Source of the DNA: CAVOAK01 sp965217615
Lineage (GTDB): Bacteria > Pseudomonadota > Alphaproteobacteria > UBA8366 > CAVOAK01
Reading direction: 5' to 3'
Assembly: GCA_965217615.1 (NCBI GenBank)
Contig: CBDCIT010000030.1
Location: 248,001-312,000, forward strand
Length of the DNA stretch: 64,000 nucleotides
This document shows, in pieces, positions 35,060 to 44,370 of the stretch (its first letter is position 1; each line of letters starts with the position of its first letter). Both the position numbers and the translations under genes were made by a program. The notes under the pieces are model-generated. The model did not search any database. It had not been told where the DNA came from and saw only the letters and a program-made list of their open reading frames with translations.

Positions 35060-36806
35060 TTTGTCCGCGTATGGATTCCGGCGGTCGGGAACCGCCCAGA
35101 AACAAAGATTTAACCGCCGGATGTTGTTGGAGTTCTGCGACTGACCCTGCGGCAACGGCGTTGCCGTGGTCCAGGCAGACCATGCGGTCGGCAATTCCCG
35201 ACAAGAAAGCAAAGTCATGGTCGACAACAACGAGTGTGAGGCCGCGTCGCGCAAGCTGCACAATGGTTGTTGCAAGCTCTTGGCGTTCGCCCGCGTTCAG
35301 CCCGGCGGCCGGTTCGTCGAGCAACAAAAGGCTTGGCGTCGTCGCCAACGCGCGTGCAATCTCCACACGCCGCCGGACACCCTGGGTAAGCCTGCGCACC
35401 GGCACCATGGCGGTGTCTGTCGCATCAAGTTCATTCAGCAAGGTCATCGCCTGGCCTCGGGCCATGTTGAGGACCGGACCCCGACCGCCCTCCCACCTAC
35501 CAACTGCCACATTGTCGAGCGCTGTGAGGTCCTCCAACAGTCGGGTCGCCTGGAAGGTACGGGTGATGCCAGCCCGCGTCAGTGCATCCGGCGCCATTCT
35601 GCCCAACGATCTGTCGGACCAACGAACTTCACCCCCGTCTGCCGTCTCGAGTCCCGTCACGATATTGATCAGTGTTGTCTTGCCGCATCCGTTAGGACCG
35701 ATGAGCCCTAGAATTTCACCGGGCTGAACTTCCAGATCGACACCGTCGAGCGCCGTTATGCCGCCAAATCGCTTCTTCAAGCCGCTGATCTCCAACCCGC
35801 GCTCGGGTTTCACCACCGGCTTGATTGGCGTTGGTTGCGGCGGCGGCGGTGTGCGCTCGGGCAAGAATCGTTCGCGAAGCCGCTCGGCGGTACCGACGAG
35901 ACCCCACGGGGCGGCGACAACCATAAGCAGAAGGAGGATGCCGTAGGCGAGTAAATAATACTGTTCGAAGAAGCGAAACCATTCTGCGAGATGACTCAAC
36001 AATAGGGCGCCGACGAAGGCGCCTGCGATATGCGTTCGTCCACCCACGACAGTCATCGCCAAGATGGCTACCATGATGTGGAATTCCAACGCATCCGGCG
36101 AAACGACTCGGTTGGTGTGAACGTGGAGGGCGCCGGCAGCGCCAGCCAACGACGCGCTGATGAGAAATGCCTTGAAGCGCAATCGGCGTATGTCGATGCC
36201 GACTGCTTGGGCCGCTAGGGGATCGCTGCGGGTCAAGGCGAAGGCGCGTCCCGTGATGCCCCGCATCACCAGCCAGGTTGCCGTCGCGGCGAGGATTGCT
36301 AAACCCCAAACAAACACCAGAAGCGGCCAACCGCGGGGAACGTCGAGCGCAAAGAGGCTGATACCGGGGACGCCTGGTATTCCGTTGGCGCCGCCCGTGA
36401 TGCCCTCCCAGTTGATGGCGATCAGCAACACCACTTGACCAATTCCTAGCGTCGCGAGCGCAAAATAATGCGACTCAAGTCGCAGGACGGGTGCTGCCAC
36501 CAGCATCGCCAAGAGTGCGGGAACGATAAGCGAAAGCGGGAAGGTGACTTCGAATCCCCATCCGAGTTGGCTACCAATGATGCCGGTCGTATATGCGCCG
36601 AGGCCGAAGAATGTGCCCTGCGCAAGCGATAGCGCGCCGGCATAGCCGAAGATGAACTGGTAACCGAGAACGGCGATGGCGAAGATGCCTGCCGTTGTCA
36701 GGAGGCGGAGACTGTAAGCGTCGCTTGATGCAGCGGACCAGAGAATCAAGATCACGCTAGCCGCCGCAAGCGGCAGGTTGACGCCGCGAAGAAGCCAAGC
36801 CGTCAT
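35052..36806 (-). CDS. Fused ABC permease and ATPase, LivM-LivG type
   Basis: A 584-residue fusion. Residues ~1-320 form a LivM-like permease with about nine helices (QFIFGYAGALSLAQGTFFGLGAY, NRVVSPDALEF, VVGGRTHIAGAFVGALLL). Residues ~340-584 are a LivG-like ATPase with GPNGCGKTT, the long LivG insertion around TRAGITRTFQATRLLEDLT, and LLLLDEPAAGLN. The proline-rich linker (PPPPQPTPIKP) joins them. Such fusions are known. It overlaps livH by four bases. Confidence 0.93.
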   Translation of the reverse strand: MTAWLLRGVNLPLAAASVILILWSAASSDAYSLRLLTTAGIFAIAVLGYQFIFGYAGALSLAQGTFFGLGAYTTGIIGSQLGWGFEVTFPLSLIVPALLAMLVAAPVLRLESHYFALATLGIGQVVLLIAINWEGITGGANGIPGVPGISLFALDVPRGWPLLVFVWGLAILAATATWLVMRGITGRAFALTRSDPLAAQAVGIDIRRLRFKAFLISASLAGAAGALHVHTNRVVSPDALEFHIMVAILAMTVVGGRTHIAGAFVGALLLSHLAEWFRFFEQYYLLAYGILLLLMVVAAPWGLVGTAERLRERFLPERTPPPPQPTPIKPVVKPERGLEISGLKKRFGGITALDGVDLEVQPGEILGLIGPNGCGKTTLINIVTGLETADGGEVRWSDRSLGRMAPDALTRAGITRTFQATRLLEDLTALDNVAVGRWEGGRGPVLNMARGQAMTLLNELDATDTAMVPVRRLTQGVRRRVEIARALATTPSLLLLDEPAAGLNAGERQELATTIVQLARRGLTLVVVDHDFAFLSGIADRMVCLDHGNAVAAGSVAELQQHPAVKSLFLGGSRPPESIRGQNG

Positions 36807-37675
36807 GCGCGGCGACCTTCGACCTCGCCAAACAAACCGCTTGGACGAACAACGAGGATGGTCAGGACCGCGGCGTAGAGCAGTCCGGTGGCGACCGTGT
36901 AATTGATCCAGGCGGATATGAGCGTTTCAAACAGCGCGATCAGCATCGCGCCGGCGAGCGCACCGCCGATCCGTCCCCAGCCGCCGATGACAACCGCAAT
37001 ATATGCTTTGATTATGAAGTTCGTGCCGTCGGTTGGCGCAACGAAGAACTGATTTGCCAGCAGCAAACCTGCGACGCCTGCCAACGCAGCCGCTGTCGCA
37101 AATGTGAGCGCGATCATTCGTGCGACGGGGATGCCGAGGGCCGCTGCCATGTCGCGGTCTTGAGCGGTCGCGCGCATCGCTCGCCCAAGCTGGGTGTAAT
37201 TGGTCAGGACCATCTGCCCTGCAATAAGAAGTGCGGCAACGCCGATGATTGCCAGCGATTGTCGGCTTATGGCGAGCCCGAACAGTTCCAGATTGTTGCC
37301 GGGTACAAACGGAGGAGCGGCCCGCGGTTCCGGACCAAACACACCGTTGAGGCCGTTCTGCAGGACGATACCGACGGCGATCGTGGTTATGAATACGCTC
37401 ACTGGCGGCCGGGATCTAATCGGCCAGTAGGCAAGCGCGGAGACGCACAAGCCGACTCCGGCCATCGCGACCATGACGATTGGCAGCAACACAATCCCTG
37501 GGACAGGAAGCTGCGACGCCAATGCCGCGCCGATGAAACCGCCGGTAACGACCAGGTCGCCTTGTGCGAAGTTAACGGCGCGCGTCGCGTTGAGGACGAG
37601 GACAAACCCCAACGCGACCAGCGCGTAAGCAGCGCCCAGCGCTAGACCGTTCAGCGCGAGCTGGATGAACAGCAT
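36803..37675 (-). CDS. livH: ABC transporter permease, LivH type
   Basis: A 290-residue inner-membrane permease with the LivH beginning LALNGLALGAAYALVALGF. It also has AVNFAQGDLVVTGGFIGA, the cytoplasmic coupling segment LGRAMRATAQDRDMAAALGI and VIGGWGRIGGALAGAM. It pairs with the LivM half of the fused protein to form the channel. It starts eleven bases after the binding-protein stop, in the same transcript. Confidence 0.93.
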   Translation of the reverse strand: MLFIQLALNGLALGAAYALVALGFVLVLNATRAVNFAQGDLVVTGGFIGAALASQLPVPGIVLLPIVMVAMAGVGLCVSALAYWPIRSRPPVSVFITTIAVGIVLQNGLNGVFGPEPRAAPPFVPGNNLELFGLAISRQSLAIIGVAALLIAGQMVLTNYTQLGRAMRATAQDRDMAAALGIPVARMIALTFATAAALAGVAGLLLANQFFVAPTDGTNFIIKAYIAVVIGGWGRIGGALAGAMLIALFETLISAWINYTVATGLLYAAVLTILVVRPSGLFGEVEGRRA

Positions 37676-37686
37676 GAACGCGGCCG

Positions 37687-38811
37687 CTAGTCTTTCGGGA
37701 CAGTCACTTGGTACCGCTTGACGATGTCCGGCTGGCGGTCGGTGCCGTCATAGCAGATGATGACCGCGTCGTGCGCCATGTTGCCTTTGCCGTCGGAATA
37801 ATACTCCATCGCCAGACCCCGGTAGCGCGTCTGCGAAAGATAGCGGCGAATAGCCTCAGGCGTGGTGGCACCGGTTGCCGCCGCCGCCAGCACCATAGAC
37901 GCTGCGTCGAATTGGCCGAGTGCAAAGGCGTCCGGGTCACTGCCAAATCGCTTGCGGTAATCGCTCGTGAACCGGTCAACTTCGGCGCTGCCACCGGAAA
38001 TCGGCGAAGAACCGCTCTCGGCGCAAACGTCCTTAAGTTCACTCGGCTCCAATAGAGCGGCGGTCGAGGGTTGATGCATCGCCGAGCCGGCAACGATCGG
38101 GACGTTTATCCCGGCTGCCCTCGCTTGTTTGATGAAGAGTGCTGTGGGTCCGGAATGAAGATGCAGAAGCAGGATGTCGGGCATCGCGCGGCGGGCCTTG
38201 CTTATCAGGGGAAGCATATCCTTGACGGAAGTGTCGATTCCCTCCTCATAGACGGTCTGGACGCCGAGTTTGCCCAATGTTTCGACCAAATGACGCCGGC
38301 CGCTTTGTCCGTAGGCCGTCGTCTGATAGATAATCGCAGGCCTTTGTTTCCCGATTTCTTCCACCGCATAGCGCGCGTGCGCGACCTTGGTAATCGCATC
38401 GCCCGGGAAAAACCGGAAGATCCAGGGATTCCCCATTTCGGTGATGCGGGCGGTTCCCGACATTGTTACTAGCGGCACTTCGTACTCCGTCGCCAACGGC
38501 AGCATCGCCAGCATTTGCGTGCCCAGCATTGAAGCAACGACCGCGCTTACATTCCCTCTGCTGATCGCGCGCTCAAGCGCGGTGACCGCAGTCTCAGGAG
38601 CGGTTGAAGTGTCGGTAACTTCGTATGAGACAACGACGTTTTCAGGGGGGTTCTCGAGGGCGAGAAGCGCCCCGTTGCGTTGGCTCGTCCCTTCCAGCGA
38701 CAGGAATCCCGTGACCGGAACGAGAACGGGAATGTTCGCTTCAAAGGCCCCAAGTGGAGTTGCGGCCAGCAGGACAGCGGCCGGGATTAACCAAAGAGCG
38801 GTGCATCTCAT
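37687..38811 (-). CDS. Periplasmic type I substrate-binding protein of the Liv-type transporter
   Basis: A 374-residue protein with a signal peptide (LIPAAVLLAATPLGAFEA) and the two-lobed Leu/Ile/Val-binding fold: VLVPVTGFLSLEGTSQRNGALLA, VVASMLGTQ, TMSGTARITEMGNPWIFRFFPGD, IYQTTAYGQSGRR. It determines what the transporter imports. AAGGAG lies eight bases before the ATG. The gene is the first after a TPP riboswitch, so a thiamine-related ligand (thiamine, its pyrimidine or its thiazole) is the best guess. The fold itself is usually linked to amino acids, amides or urea. Confidence 0.92.
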   Translation of the reverse strand: MRCTALWLIPAAVLLAATPLGAFEANIPVLVPVTGFLSLEGTSQRNGALLALENPPENVVVSYEVTDTSTAPETAVTALERAISRGNVSAVVASMLGTQMLAMLPLATEYEVPLVTMSGTARITEMGNPWIFRFFPGDAITKVAHARYAVEEIGKQRPAIIYQTTAYGQSGRRHLVETLGKLGVQTVYEEGIDTSVKDMLPLISKARRAMPDILLLHLHSGPTALFIKQARAAGINVPIVAGSAMHQPSTAALLEPSELKDVCAESGSSPISGGSAEVDRFTSDYRKRFGSDPDAFALGQFDAASMVLAAAATGATTPEAIRRYLSQTRYRGLAMEYYSDGKGNMAHDAVIICYDGTDRQPDIVKRYQVTVPKD

Positions 38812-38886
38812 ATCAGCACTCCTTTCGCGGGGGGAGCGCTCACACCGGGCAAAAGACGTATGGCCTGGTTACGGGCTTGCTGCATT

Positions 38887-38978
38887 TGCTCCCTGCGCTA
38901 GCATGATCCAGATCAGGTTCGATGGGTTTGCTCTCAGCTCGGTTAGGCCTGACGGCGTTACCGAACACCCCAGCGACA
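38887..38978 (-). promoter_or_regulatory. TPP (thiamine pyrophosphate) riboswitch
   Basis: Read on the minus strand, the conserved THI-box elements occur in order: GCTGGGGTG, the variable P3 arm, GCTGAGAGC, AACCC, GAACCTGATCTGGAT and CATGCTAGCGCAGGGAGC. These are the TPP-sensing J3-2 (CTGAGA) and pyrophosphate-binding (GGAT...GCGCAGGGA) sequences with almost no deviation. The 3' end lies about 75 bases before the start of the binding-protein gene, whose ribosome site AAGGAG is in between, so translational control is likely. High TPP should switch the transporter off. Confidence 0.97.
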
Positions 38979-39087
38979 CAGCACGGCATAATGATGTTCG
39001 CGGGGCTTTCCGGTGTCAATAGCGGCGTGTTGCACCTCGGGAGCGTTCGGGGTATTGAGGCCCGGCCGTCAACCGAAGCACGAGTTC

Positions 39088-40080
39088 ATGGCCGCTTCCG
39101 CCACAAAACGTTGGTTAGCTACATCCTTAAAGGCGGCGGTAGCGGTCTCGCTCATCTGGTTGGTGCTGCGTGGCGTGGACCTGGAGGAGGCCGCACGCTA
39201 CCTGCATGCTCTTTCGTTTGGCAGCCTGGCGCTGGTTCTAGCTCTCCTCGCACTGCAGGGCGCAATCGGTGCTTGGCGCTAGACGTTTGTCATCCAGGTA
39301 TTTGGCTGGCCCTTGCCGTTTCTGACCGCCCTGCGACTCTTCTTTGAAGGTCTGTTCTTCAACCAGCCGCTGCCTTCCACGATTGGCGGTGACGCCATAC
39401 GCATGTACAGATGCAACCGCGCCGGCATACCGGTTGGCGCGGCAGTGAATGGGGTCCTCCTCGACCGTGTCGGCGGTGTGAGCGGTCTGTTGCTTTTGGT
39501 CGCGCTGAGCCAACCTCTCGCTTGGCAGCGACTCCCCGACCTTGGTCCTAGAATCGCTCTTGCCGTGATACTCTTTGCGGGGATCGCGGCGATAGCGGCT
39601 CTGCTCTTGCTGGCGTCACTGCCTGAGCGCTGGCGTCGCTGGCGCCTCGCCGCTGGCGCCGCCGATCTTTCGGTTGGCGCCCGCCGGATGTATCGTAGCG
39701 TCGCCATAATTGTGCCGGTCATGGGGTTATCGTTGGCGGTTCAGATCATTACGGTGTTTGCGGTATTTGTGCTGGCGCGTGACCTCGATCTGCCGGTCTC
39801 CTTTCTCGACTGTCTGGTCCTCATTCCGCTGGTATTTCTTGTCGCTACGCTGCCTGTTTCCATCGCTGGATTGGGTGTACGTGAGGGAGCTATGGTAACG
39901 GCGCTGGGCCTGCTTGGCGTATCAGCGAGCGGCGCGGCCACCGTCTCTGTGATTTTTGGCTTCGGGCTGGTTGCCATCGGCCTCATTGGCGGCGTTGTCT
40001 GGCTCGTGCGCGGCGACCGCCAGCTTATCGACGCCGACGAGATTGACCGCCTGACCGACTCAGATGCGCGGTCCGCTTGA
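39088..40080 (+). pseudogene. Lysylphosphatidylglycerol synthase-like flippase (UPF0104), interrupted by TAG
   Basis: A multi-helix membrane protein of the YbhN/AglD type: LIWLVLRGVDLEEAARYL, then ALRLFFEGLFFNQPLPSTIGGDAIRMYRCNR, AVNGVLLDRVGG and the C-terminal PVSIAGLGVREGAMV. A TAG at 39280-39282 interrupts the first third. The frame is the same before and after, and the context GAWR-stop-TFV suggests TGG (Trp) changed to TAG. The fragment after the stop lacks the first helices. Members of this family are often found with glycosyltransferases, as here. Confidence 0.85.
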
Positions 40081-41526
40081 ATGGCGCAATCACCGAACGA
40101 ACTATCACCACGCAAACTGGCAATTCGCGATCTTGCAGACCGGATGGCTTCGGAGCGAGATGCGTGGATTGCACGCAATTCACATTACCATGAGGAAGAT
40201 CTGCGCTACCTCACCTTCCTCGTCCCGCAGGAGTTGCGCGTGCTTGTCCTGGGCGGCGACATCGGCATTGTGCTTGACCGTCTGAAGCCCTCGCACGGTG
40301 TCGGCGTTAGTATCAGCGAGGCAATGATCGCGCTGGCGCGCGAACGCTATCCCGCGCATGAATTCCATGCCGGAGATATCGAAGACCCTCGGACCTTTCA
40401 AAAGCTCAAGGGACCCTTCGATGTCATCGTGCTGGTCGACAAGATCGGTCTGTTGGAAGACTGCGAGGCGATGCTGGCGTCCTTGCAGCGTTTGTGTGGG
40501 AGCGATACGCGGGTCGTGATTGCCTACTGGTCCCATCTTTGGGAACCGATTCTGAAATTGGCGTCGGCACTTGGGCATCGGATGCCGCAGGTAGAAGAAA
40601 ACTGGCTGTCCACGGCAGACGTCGCCAACCTTTTGAACCTTGCCGATTTCGAGATTATCAAACGGGAATGGCGCCAACTTCTGCCGAAACGCCTCTTCGG
40701 CCTCGGCACCGTAATCAATCGCTATGTCGCCACGCTTCCGGTCATCCGGCACGCCTGTTTACGCAATTATATTGTTGCCCGAAGTCTGCCGAAGAAAACG
40801 CAACAATCATTGTCGGTTAGTGTGGTCGTTCCCTGCCGTAATGAAAAAGGAAATATCGAGGCGGCGGTCAAGCGTCTGCCGCAGTTTGCCAGGGATATGG
40901 AGATTATTTTCGTCGAGGGACACAGCACCGACGGGACATTGGATGAGTGTCAACGGGTCAAGACCGAATACGCCGACCGCGACGTCAAGGTCATGGTGCA
41001 GAATGGCAAAGGTAAGGGTGACGCGGTGCGCACAGGGTTTGAGGCTGCGCACGGTGATGTGCTGATGATCCTTGATGCCGACTTGACCGTGCCTCCAGAA
41101 GTGCTCCCGAAATTTCATGGCGCAATCGAGCGTGGCAAAGGCGAATTCATCAACGGGACGCGGTTGGTCTACCCCATGGAGAAGGGAGCGATGCGCTTTC
41201 TAAATTTCCTCGCCAACCGTGCGTTTGCGGTCATCTTTTCCTTTCTTCTGAATCAGCGGTTCAGCGACACATTGTGTGGCACCAAGGCGTTGCGGCGCAG
41301 CAACTACATACAAATAGCCGCCAACCGCGGATACTTCGGCGAATTCGATCCGTTCGGTGACTTCGATCTCATATTCGGAGCCGCCAAACTGAACTTGAAG
41401 ATTGCCGAAATTCCCATCCGCTATGCCGAACGTGCGTATGGCGAAACGCAGATTTCTCGCTTCCAGCACGGCTGGCTGTTGCTGCGCATGGTGCTGTTTG
41501 CCTGGCGTAAGCTGAAGGCGTTCTAA
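40081..41526 (+). CDS. Fused SAM methyltransferase and GT2 glycosyltransferase
   Basis: A 481-residue protein with two domains. Residues ~45-215 are a class I methyltransferase (VLVLGGDIGIVLDRL, SEAMIALARERYP, HAGDIEDPRTF, DVIVLVDKIGLLEDCE). Residues ~240-481 are a family 2 glycosyltransferase (VSVVVPCRNEKGNIEAAVK, VEGHSTDGT, KGKGDAVRTGFEAA, metal-binding LDADLTV, SDTLCGTKALRR), similar to dolichol-phosphate-mannose synthase-like enzymes. The start codon directly follows the stop of the flippase gene. It probably glycosylates and methylates a lipid-linked or surface glycan precursor. Confidence 0.85.
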   Translation: MAQSPNELSPRKLAIRDLADRMASERDAWIARNSHYHEEDLRYLTFLVPQELRVLVLGGDIGIVLDRLKPSHGVGVSISEAMIALARERYPAHEFHAGDIEDPRTFQKLKGPFDVIVLVDKIGLLEDCEAMLASLQRLCGSDTRVVIAYWSHLWEPILKLASALGHRMPQVEENWLSTADVANLLNLADFEIIKREWRQLLPKRLFGLGTVINRYVATLPVIRHACLRNYIVARSLPKKTQQSLSVSVVVPCRNEKGNIEAAVKRLPQFARDMEIIFVEGHSTDGTLDECQRVKTEYADRDVKVMVQNGKGKGDAVRTGFEAAHGDVLMILDADLTVPPEVLPKFHGAIERGKGEFINGTRLVYPMEKGAMRFLNFLANRAFAVIFSFLLNQRFSDTLCGTKALRRSNYIQIAANRGYFGEFDPFGDFDLIFGAAKLNLKIAEIPIRYAERAYGETQISRFQHGWLLLRMVLFAWRKLKAF

Positions 41527-41530
41527 GGCG

Positions 41531-42261
41531 ATGGCAGACGCGCGGTTGCAGGCGCATCGGACAGCATGGCAAGGCAAACCGGCGACTCGGAAGATCTATG
41601 AAGACTACCATCGCCGGCTGCTTAATGCGTGCGTTCCAGGGCTAATTTTGGACGTTGGTTCGGGCTCGGGTCACTTCCGAGAGAACGCCGGTGACGTTGT
41701 CGCCATCGATTTGCTGGCCGCGCTGTGGCTCGACGCGGTCGCCGACGCGCAGGCACTGCCGTTTGGGGAGGGGAGCCTCGCCAATATTGTGATGTTGGAT
41801 GTTTTGCATCATATCGAGCGGCCTCGCGTGTTTTTCTCCGAGGCGTCGCGGGTGCTGGAGAAAGGCGGCCGCCTTGTAATGATCGAGCCCGCGATCACGC
41901 CGCTGAGTTGGATTGCTTACAACTTCTTCCATCCGGAACCGGTGGAGTTTGGCGTTGACCCGCTGGGGTCGCTGGCGGCAACACCGGGGCGGGATCCCTT
42001 CGCTGCCAATCAGGCAATTCCCAACATGCTGTTCGCCCGCAAGAGCGACCGCAATAAGTTCTCGGAGACTTTTCCGATTTGCAGGTTTTGCATGTCAATT
42101 GGCTCAGTCTTTTCGCCTATCCGCTGAGCGGCGGTTTAAAGAACTGGAGCCTGATCCCTGGCGCAGCGGTGGCGCCAACTCTTGCATTCGAACGCGCGCT
42201 GCTGCCCCTTCTTGGACGTTTGCTGGCGTTTCGCATGCTCGTCGCCATCGAACGGGTCTGA
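41531..42261 (+). pseudogene. Class I SAM methyltransferase, frameshifted near the 3' end
   Basis: The first 180 residues are a normal methyltransferase core (ILDVGSGSGHFRENAG, VADAQALPFGEGSLANIVMLDVLHHIERP, EKGGRLVMIEPAITPLSW). Near 42075 the frame changes; the natural continuation DLQVLHVNWLSLFAYPLSGG to AIERV at 42261 lies in another frame, consistent with loss of one base. As read, the protein ends at 42127 with about 20 aberrant residues. The SAM-binding core is intact, so residual activity is possible. It belongs to the glycan cluster. Confidence 0.82.
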
Positions 42262-42329
42262 GCGGTGTCCTTGACGTTCCATGTGGTTGGCGATAGCACA
42301 GGTCGACGCCCACAACCTACGGTGACGCG

Positions 42330-43376
42330 ATGAAACGCGCGTTGATTACCGGTGTGACCGGGCAGGATGGGTCCTACCTGACCGAGTTTCTCCTTGCCAA
42401 GGAGTACGAGGTACATGGTCTGATCCGCCGCGCCAGCACATTCCATACGGACCGGATTGACCATCTCTATCAAGATCCTCACGAGTCGGACGCCAAACTG
42501 TTTCTCCACTACGCCGACTTGGCGGATGGGACGGGGCTCCGCCGCGTCCTCGAACGGGTGCAACCCGATGAGGTCTATAATCTTGCCGCTCAGAGCCACG
42601 TCATGGTGTCGTTCGAACAGCCGGAGTACACCGCCGACGTTGTCGCGACGGGGACCCTGCGGCTTTTGGAGGCGCTGCGCGACCACATGGTAGTGAGCGG
42701 CAGCACAGTCAAAGTATATCAGGCGGGATCCTCAGAGATGTTTGGCAGCGCCGTGACGCCGCAGTCGGAGGCGACGCCCTTCCATCCACGCAGCCCCTAT
42801 GGAGCGAGCAAAGTCGCGGCATTCTGGTATGCGACGAACTACCGCGAGGCATACGATTTGTTCGTCGCCAACGGCATCCTCTTCAACCACGAGAGCCCGC
42901 GACGCGGCGAGACCTTCGTCACCCGCAAGATCTCCCGTGCCGTTGGGCGCATCAAGGAAGGGCTGCAGAAAACACTTTATCTTGGCAATCTTGACGCCCA
43001 ACGAGACTGGGGCTACGCCGGTGATTTCGTCGAAGCGATGTGGTTGATTCTGCAGCAGGAGGCGCCGGACGATTTCGTGATCGCCACAGGCCAGTCGCAT
43101 GCGGTCCGTGAGTTCTTAACAGCAGCGTTTTCCCATGCCGGGCTCGATTGGGAAAAGCACGTTCGGTTCGATGAGCGATATGTCCGGCCGGCTGAGGTAG
43201 ATATGCTGTGCGGCGATGCCGGCAAGGCGCGGACGCAGCTCGGCTGGCAGCCAAAAGTCTCGTTCGATGAGTTGGTGCGTATGATGGTCGATCATGACCT
43301 TGAGTTGGCGCGCCAGGAACGCACGCTGTCGGACGCCGGCCATGCGGTGAATGTACGCGGGGCGGCCCATGGCTGA
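42330..43376 (+). CDS. gmd: GDP-mannose 4,6-dehydratase
   Basis: A 348-residue extended SDR: NADP site ITGVTGQDGSYLTEFLL, RRASTFHTDRIDHLY, catalytic Thr/Ser-Glu region GSSEMFGS and Y-x3-K in SPYGASKVAAFWYATNYREAY. It also has the typical NHESPRRGETFVTRKI and YAGDFVEAMW. It converts GDP-mannose to GDP-4-keto-6-deoxymannose, the first step to GDP-fucose. The next gene encodes the second enzyme and overlaps it. Confidence 0.96.
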   Translation: MKRALITGVTGQDGSYLTEFLLAKEYEVHGLIRRASTFHTDRIDHLYQDPHESDAKLFLHYADLADGTGLRRVLERVQPDEVYNLAAQSHVMVSFEQPEYTADVVATGTLRLLEALRDHMVVSGSTVKVYQAGSSEMFGSAVTPQSEATPFHPRSPYGASKVAAFWYATNYREAYDLFVANGILFNHESPRRGETFVTRKISRAVGRIKEGLQKTLYLGNLDAQRDWGYAGDFVEAMWLILQQEAPDDFVIATGQSHAVREFLTAAFSHAGLDWEKHVRFDERYVRPAEVDMLCGDAGKARTQLGWQPKVSFDELVRMMVDHDLELARQERTLSDAGHAVNVRGAAHG

Positions 43377-44322
43377 ACTGCCGAACGGCGCACGGATTTA
43401 TGTCGCCGGACATCGTGGCTTGGTCGGCTCTGCAATCAGTCGTACCTTACGCGCCAAGGGTCATGGTTCTATTCTTGAGCGCGCACGCAGCGAGCTAGAC
43501 CTGACCGACGCCGCAGCGGTCGATCGTTTCTTTGCCGACGAGAAGCCGGACTATGTATTTCTCGCTGCAGCAAAGGTCGGTGGCATCAACGCAAACAGCA
43601 CCTATCCCGCTGACTTCATTCGCGAAAATCTCGCGATTGAGGTCAACGTGATCCATTCGGCCTGGCGGCAAGAGGTGAGCAAACTGCTGTTTCTTGGATC
43701 GTCTTGCATCTATCCGAAACTGGCAGCGCAACCGATATCCGAAGAGGCGTTGCTGGGCGGTCCGCTGGAGCCGACCAACGACGCCTACGCAATCGCCAAG
43801 ATCGCCGGCCTCAAGATGTGCGAGGCCTACAGGCGGCAACATGGTTTCAACGCGATCAGTTTGATGCCCACGAACTTGTACGGACCGGGCGATAATTTCG
43901 AACTTGAAACGAGTCACGTTATCCCGGCGTTAATCCGCAAGGCGCACGAGGCGAAGCTTTCCAATGCGCCGCAGCTACAGGTCTGGGGCAGCGGCGCGCC
44001 ACGCCGCGAGTTCCTTCATGTCGACGACCTGGCTGACGCGGCCGTATTCTGCATGGCTCAATACGATGATGCGGAGCACATCAATGTCGGCGTTGGTCAG
44101 GACATCACAATCCGCGAACTGGCGCTACTCATCTGCGAGATCGTCGGCTTTTCAGGCGATGTCGCCTTCGACGCTACAAAGCCAGATGGAACGCCGCGCA
44201 AGATGCTCAACGTCGATCGTTTGAGCGCGCGCGGCTGGCACTCGAAGATCCCGCTCCGCGACGGACTCGCCGAGACCTACCGCTGGTACGTGGAAAGCGG
44301 TGGTGCGCTTGCCGCCGAATAG
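43369..44322 (+). CDS. fcl: GDP-L-fucose synthase
   Basis: A 317-residue epimerase/reductase: VAGHRGLVGSAI, AAKVGGINANSTYPADF, LFLGSSCIYPKLA, catalytic YAIAKIAGLKMCEAYRRQHG and the substrate-binding MPTNLYGPGDNF. With Gmd it makes GDP-L-fucose (or a related 6-deoxyhexose). The start at 43369 overlaps the gmd stop by eight bases, and a GTG six codons earlier is possible. The product is presumably used by the glycosyltransferase upstream. Confidence 0.95.
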   Translation: MAELPNGARIYVAGHRGLVGSAISRTLRAKGHGSILERARSELDLTDAAAVDRFFADEKPDYVFLAAAKVGGINANSTYPADFIRENLAIEVNVIHSAWRQEVSKLLFLGSSCIYPKLAAQPISEEALLGGPLEPTNDAYAIAKIAGLKMCEAYRRQHGFNAISLMPTNLYGPGDNFELETSHVIPALIRKAHEAKLSNAPQLQVWGSGAPRREFLHVDDLADAAVFCMAQYDDAEHINVGVGQDITIRELALLICEIVGFSGDVAFDATKPDGTPRKMLNVDRLSARGWHSKIPLRDGLAETYRWYVESGGALAAE

Positions 44323-44370
44323 GCGCCGTCGCGCAGCCGATTGGAAACACCCTGCTTTCGAAACACGTTT

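Noticed and set aside
34376..38811. Simple annotation as a branched-chain amino acid transporter
   Set aside because: The subunits are of that family, but the TPP riboswitch directly ahead argues for a thiamine-related substrate, so the amino acid label was not adopted.
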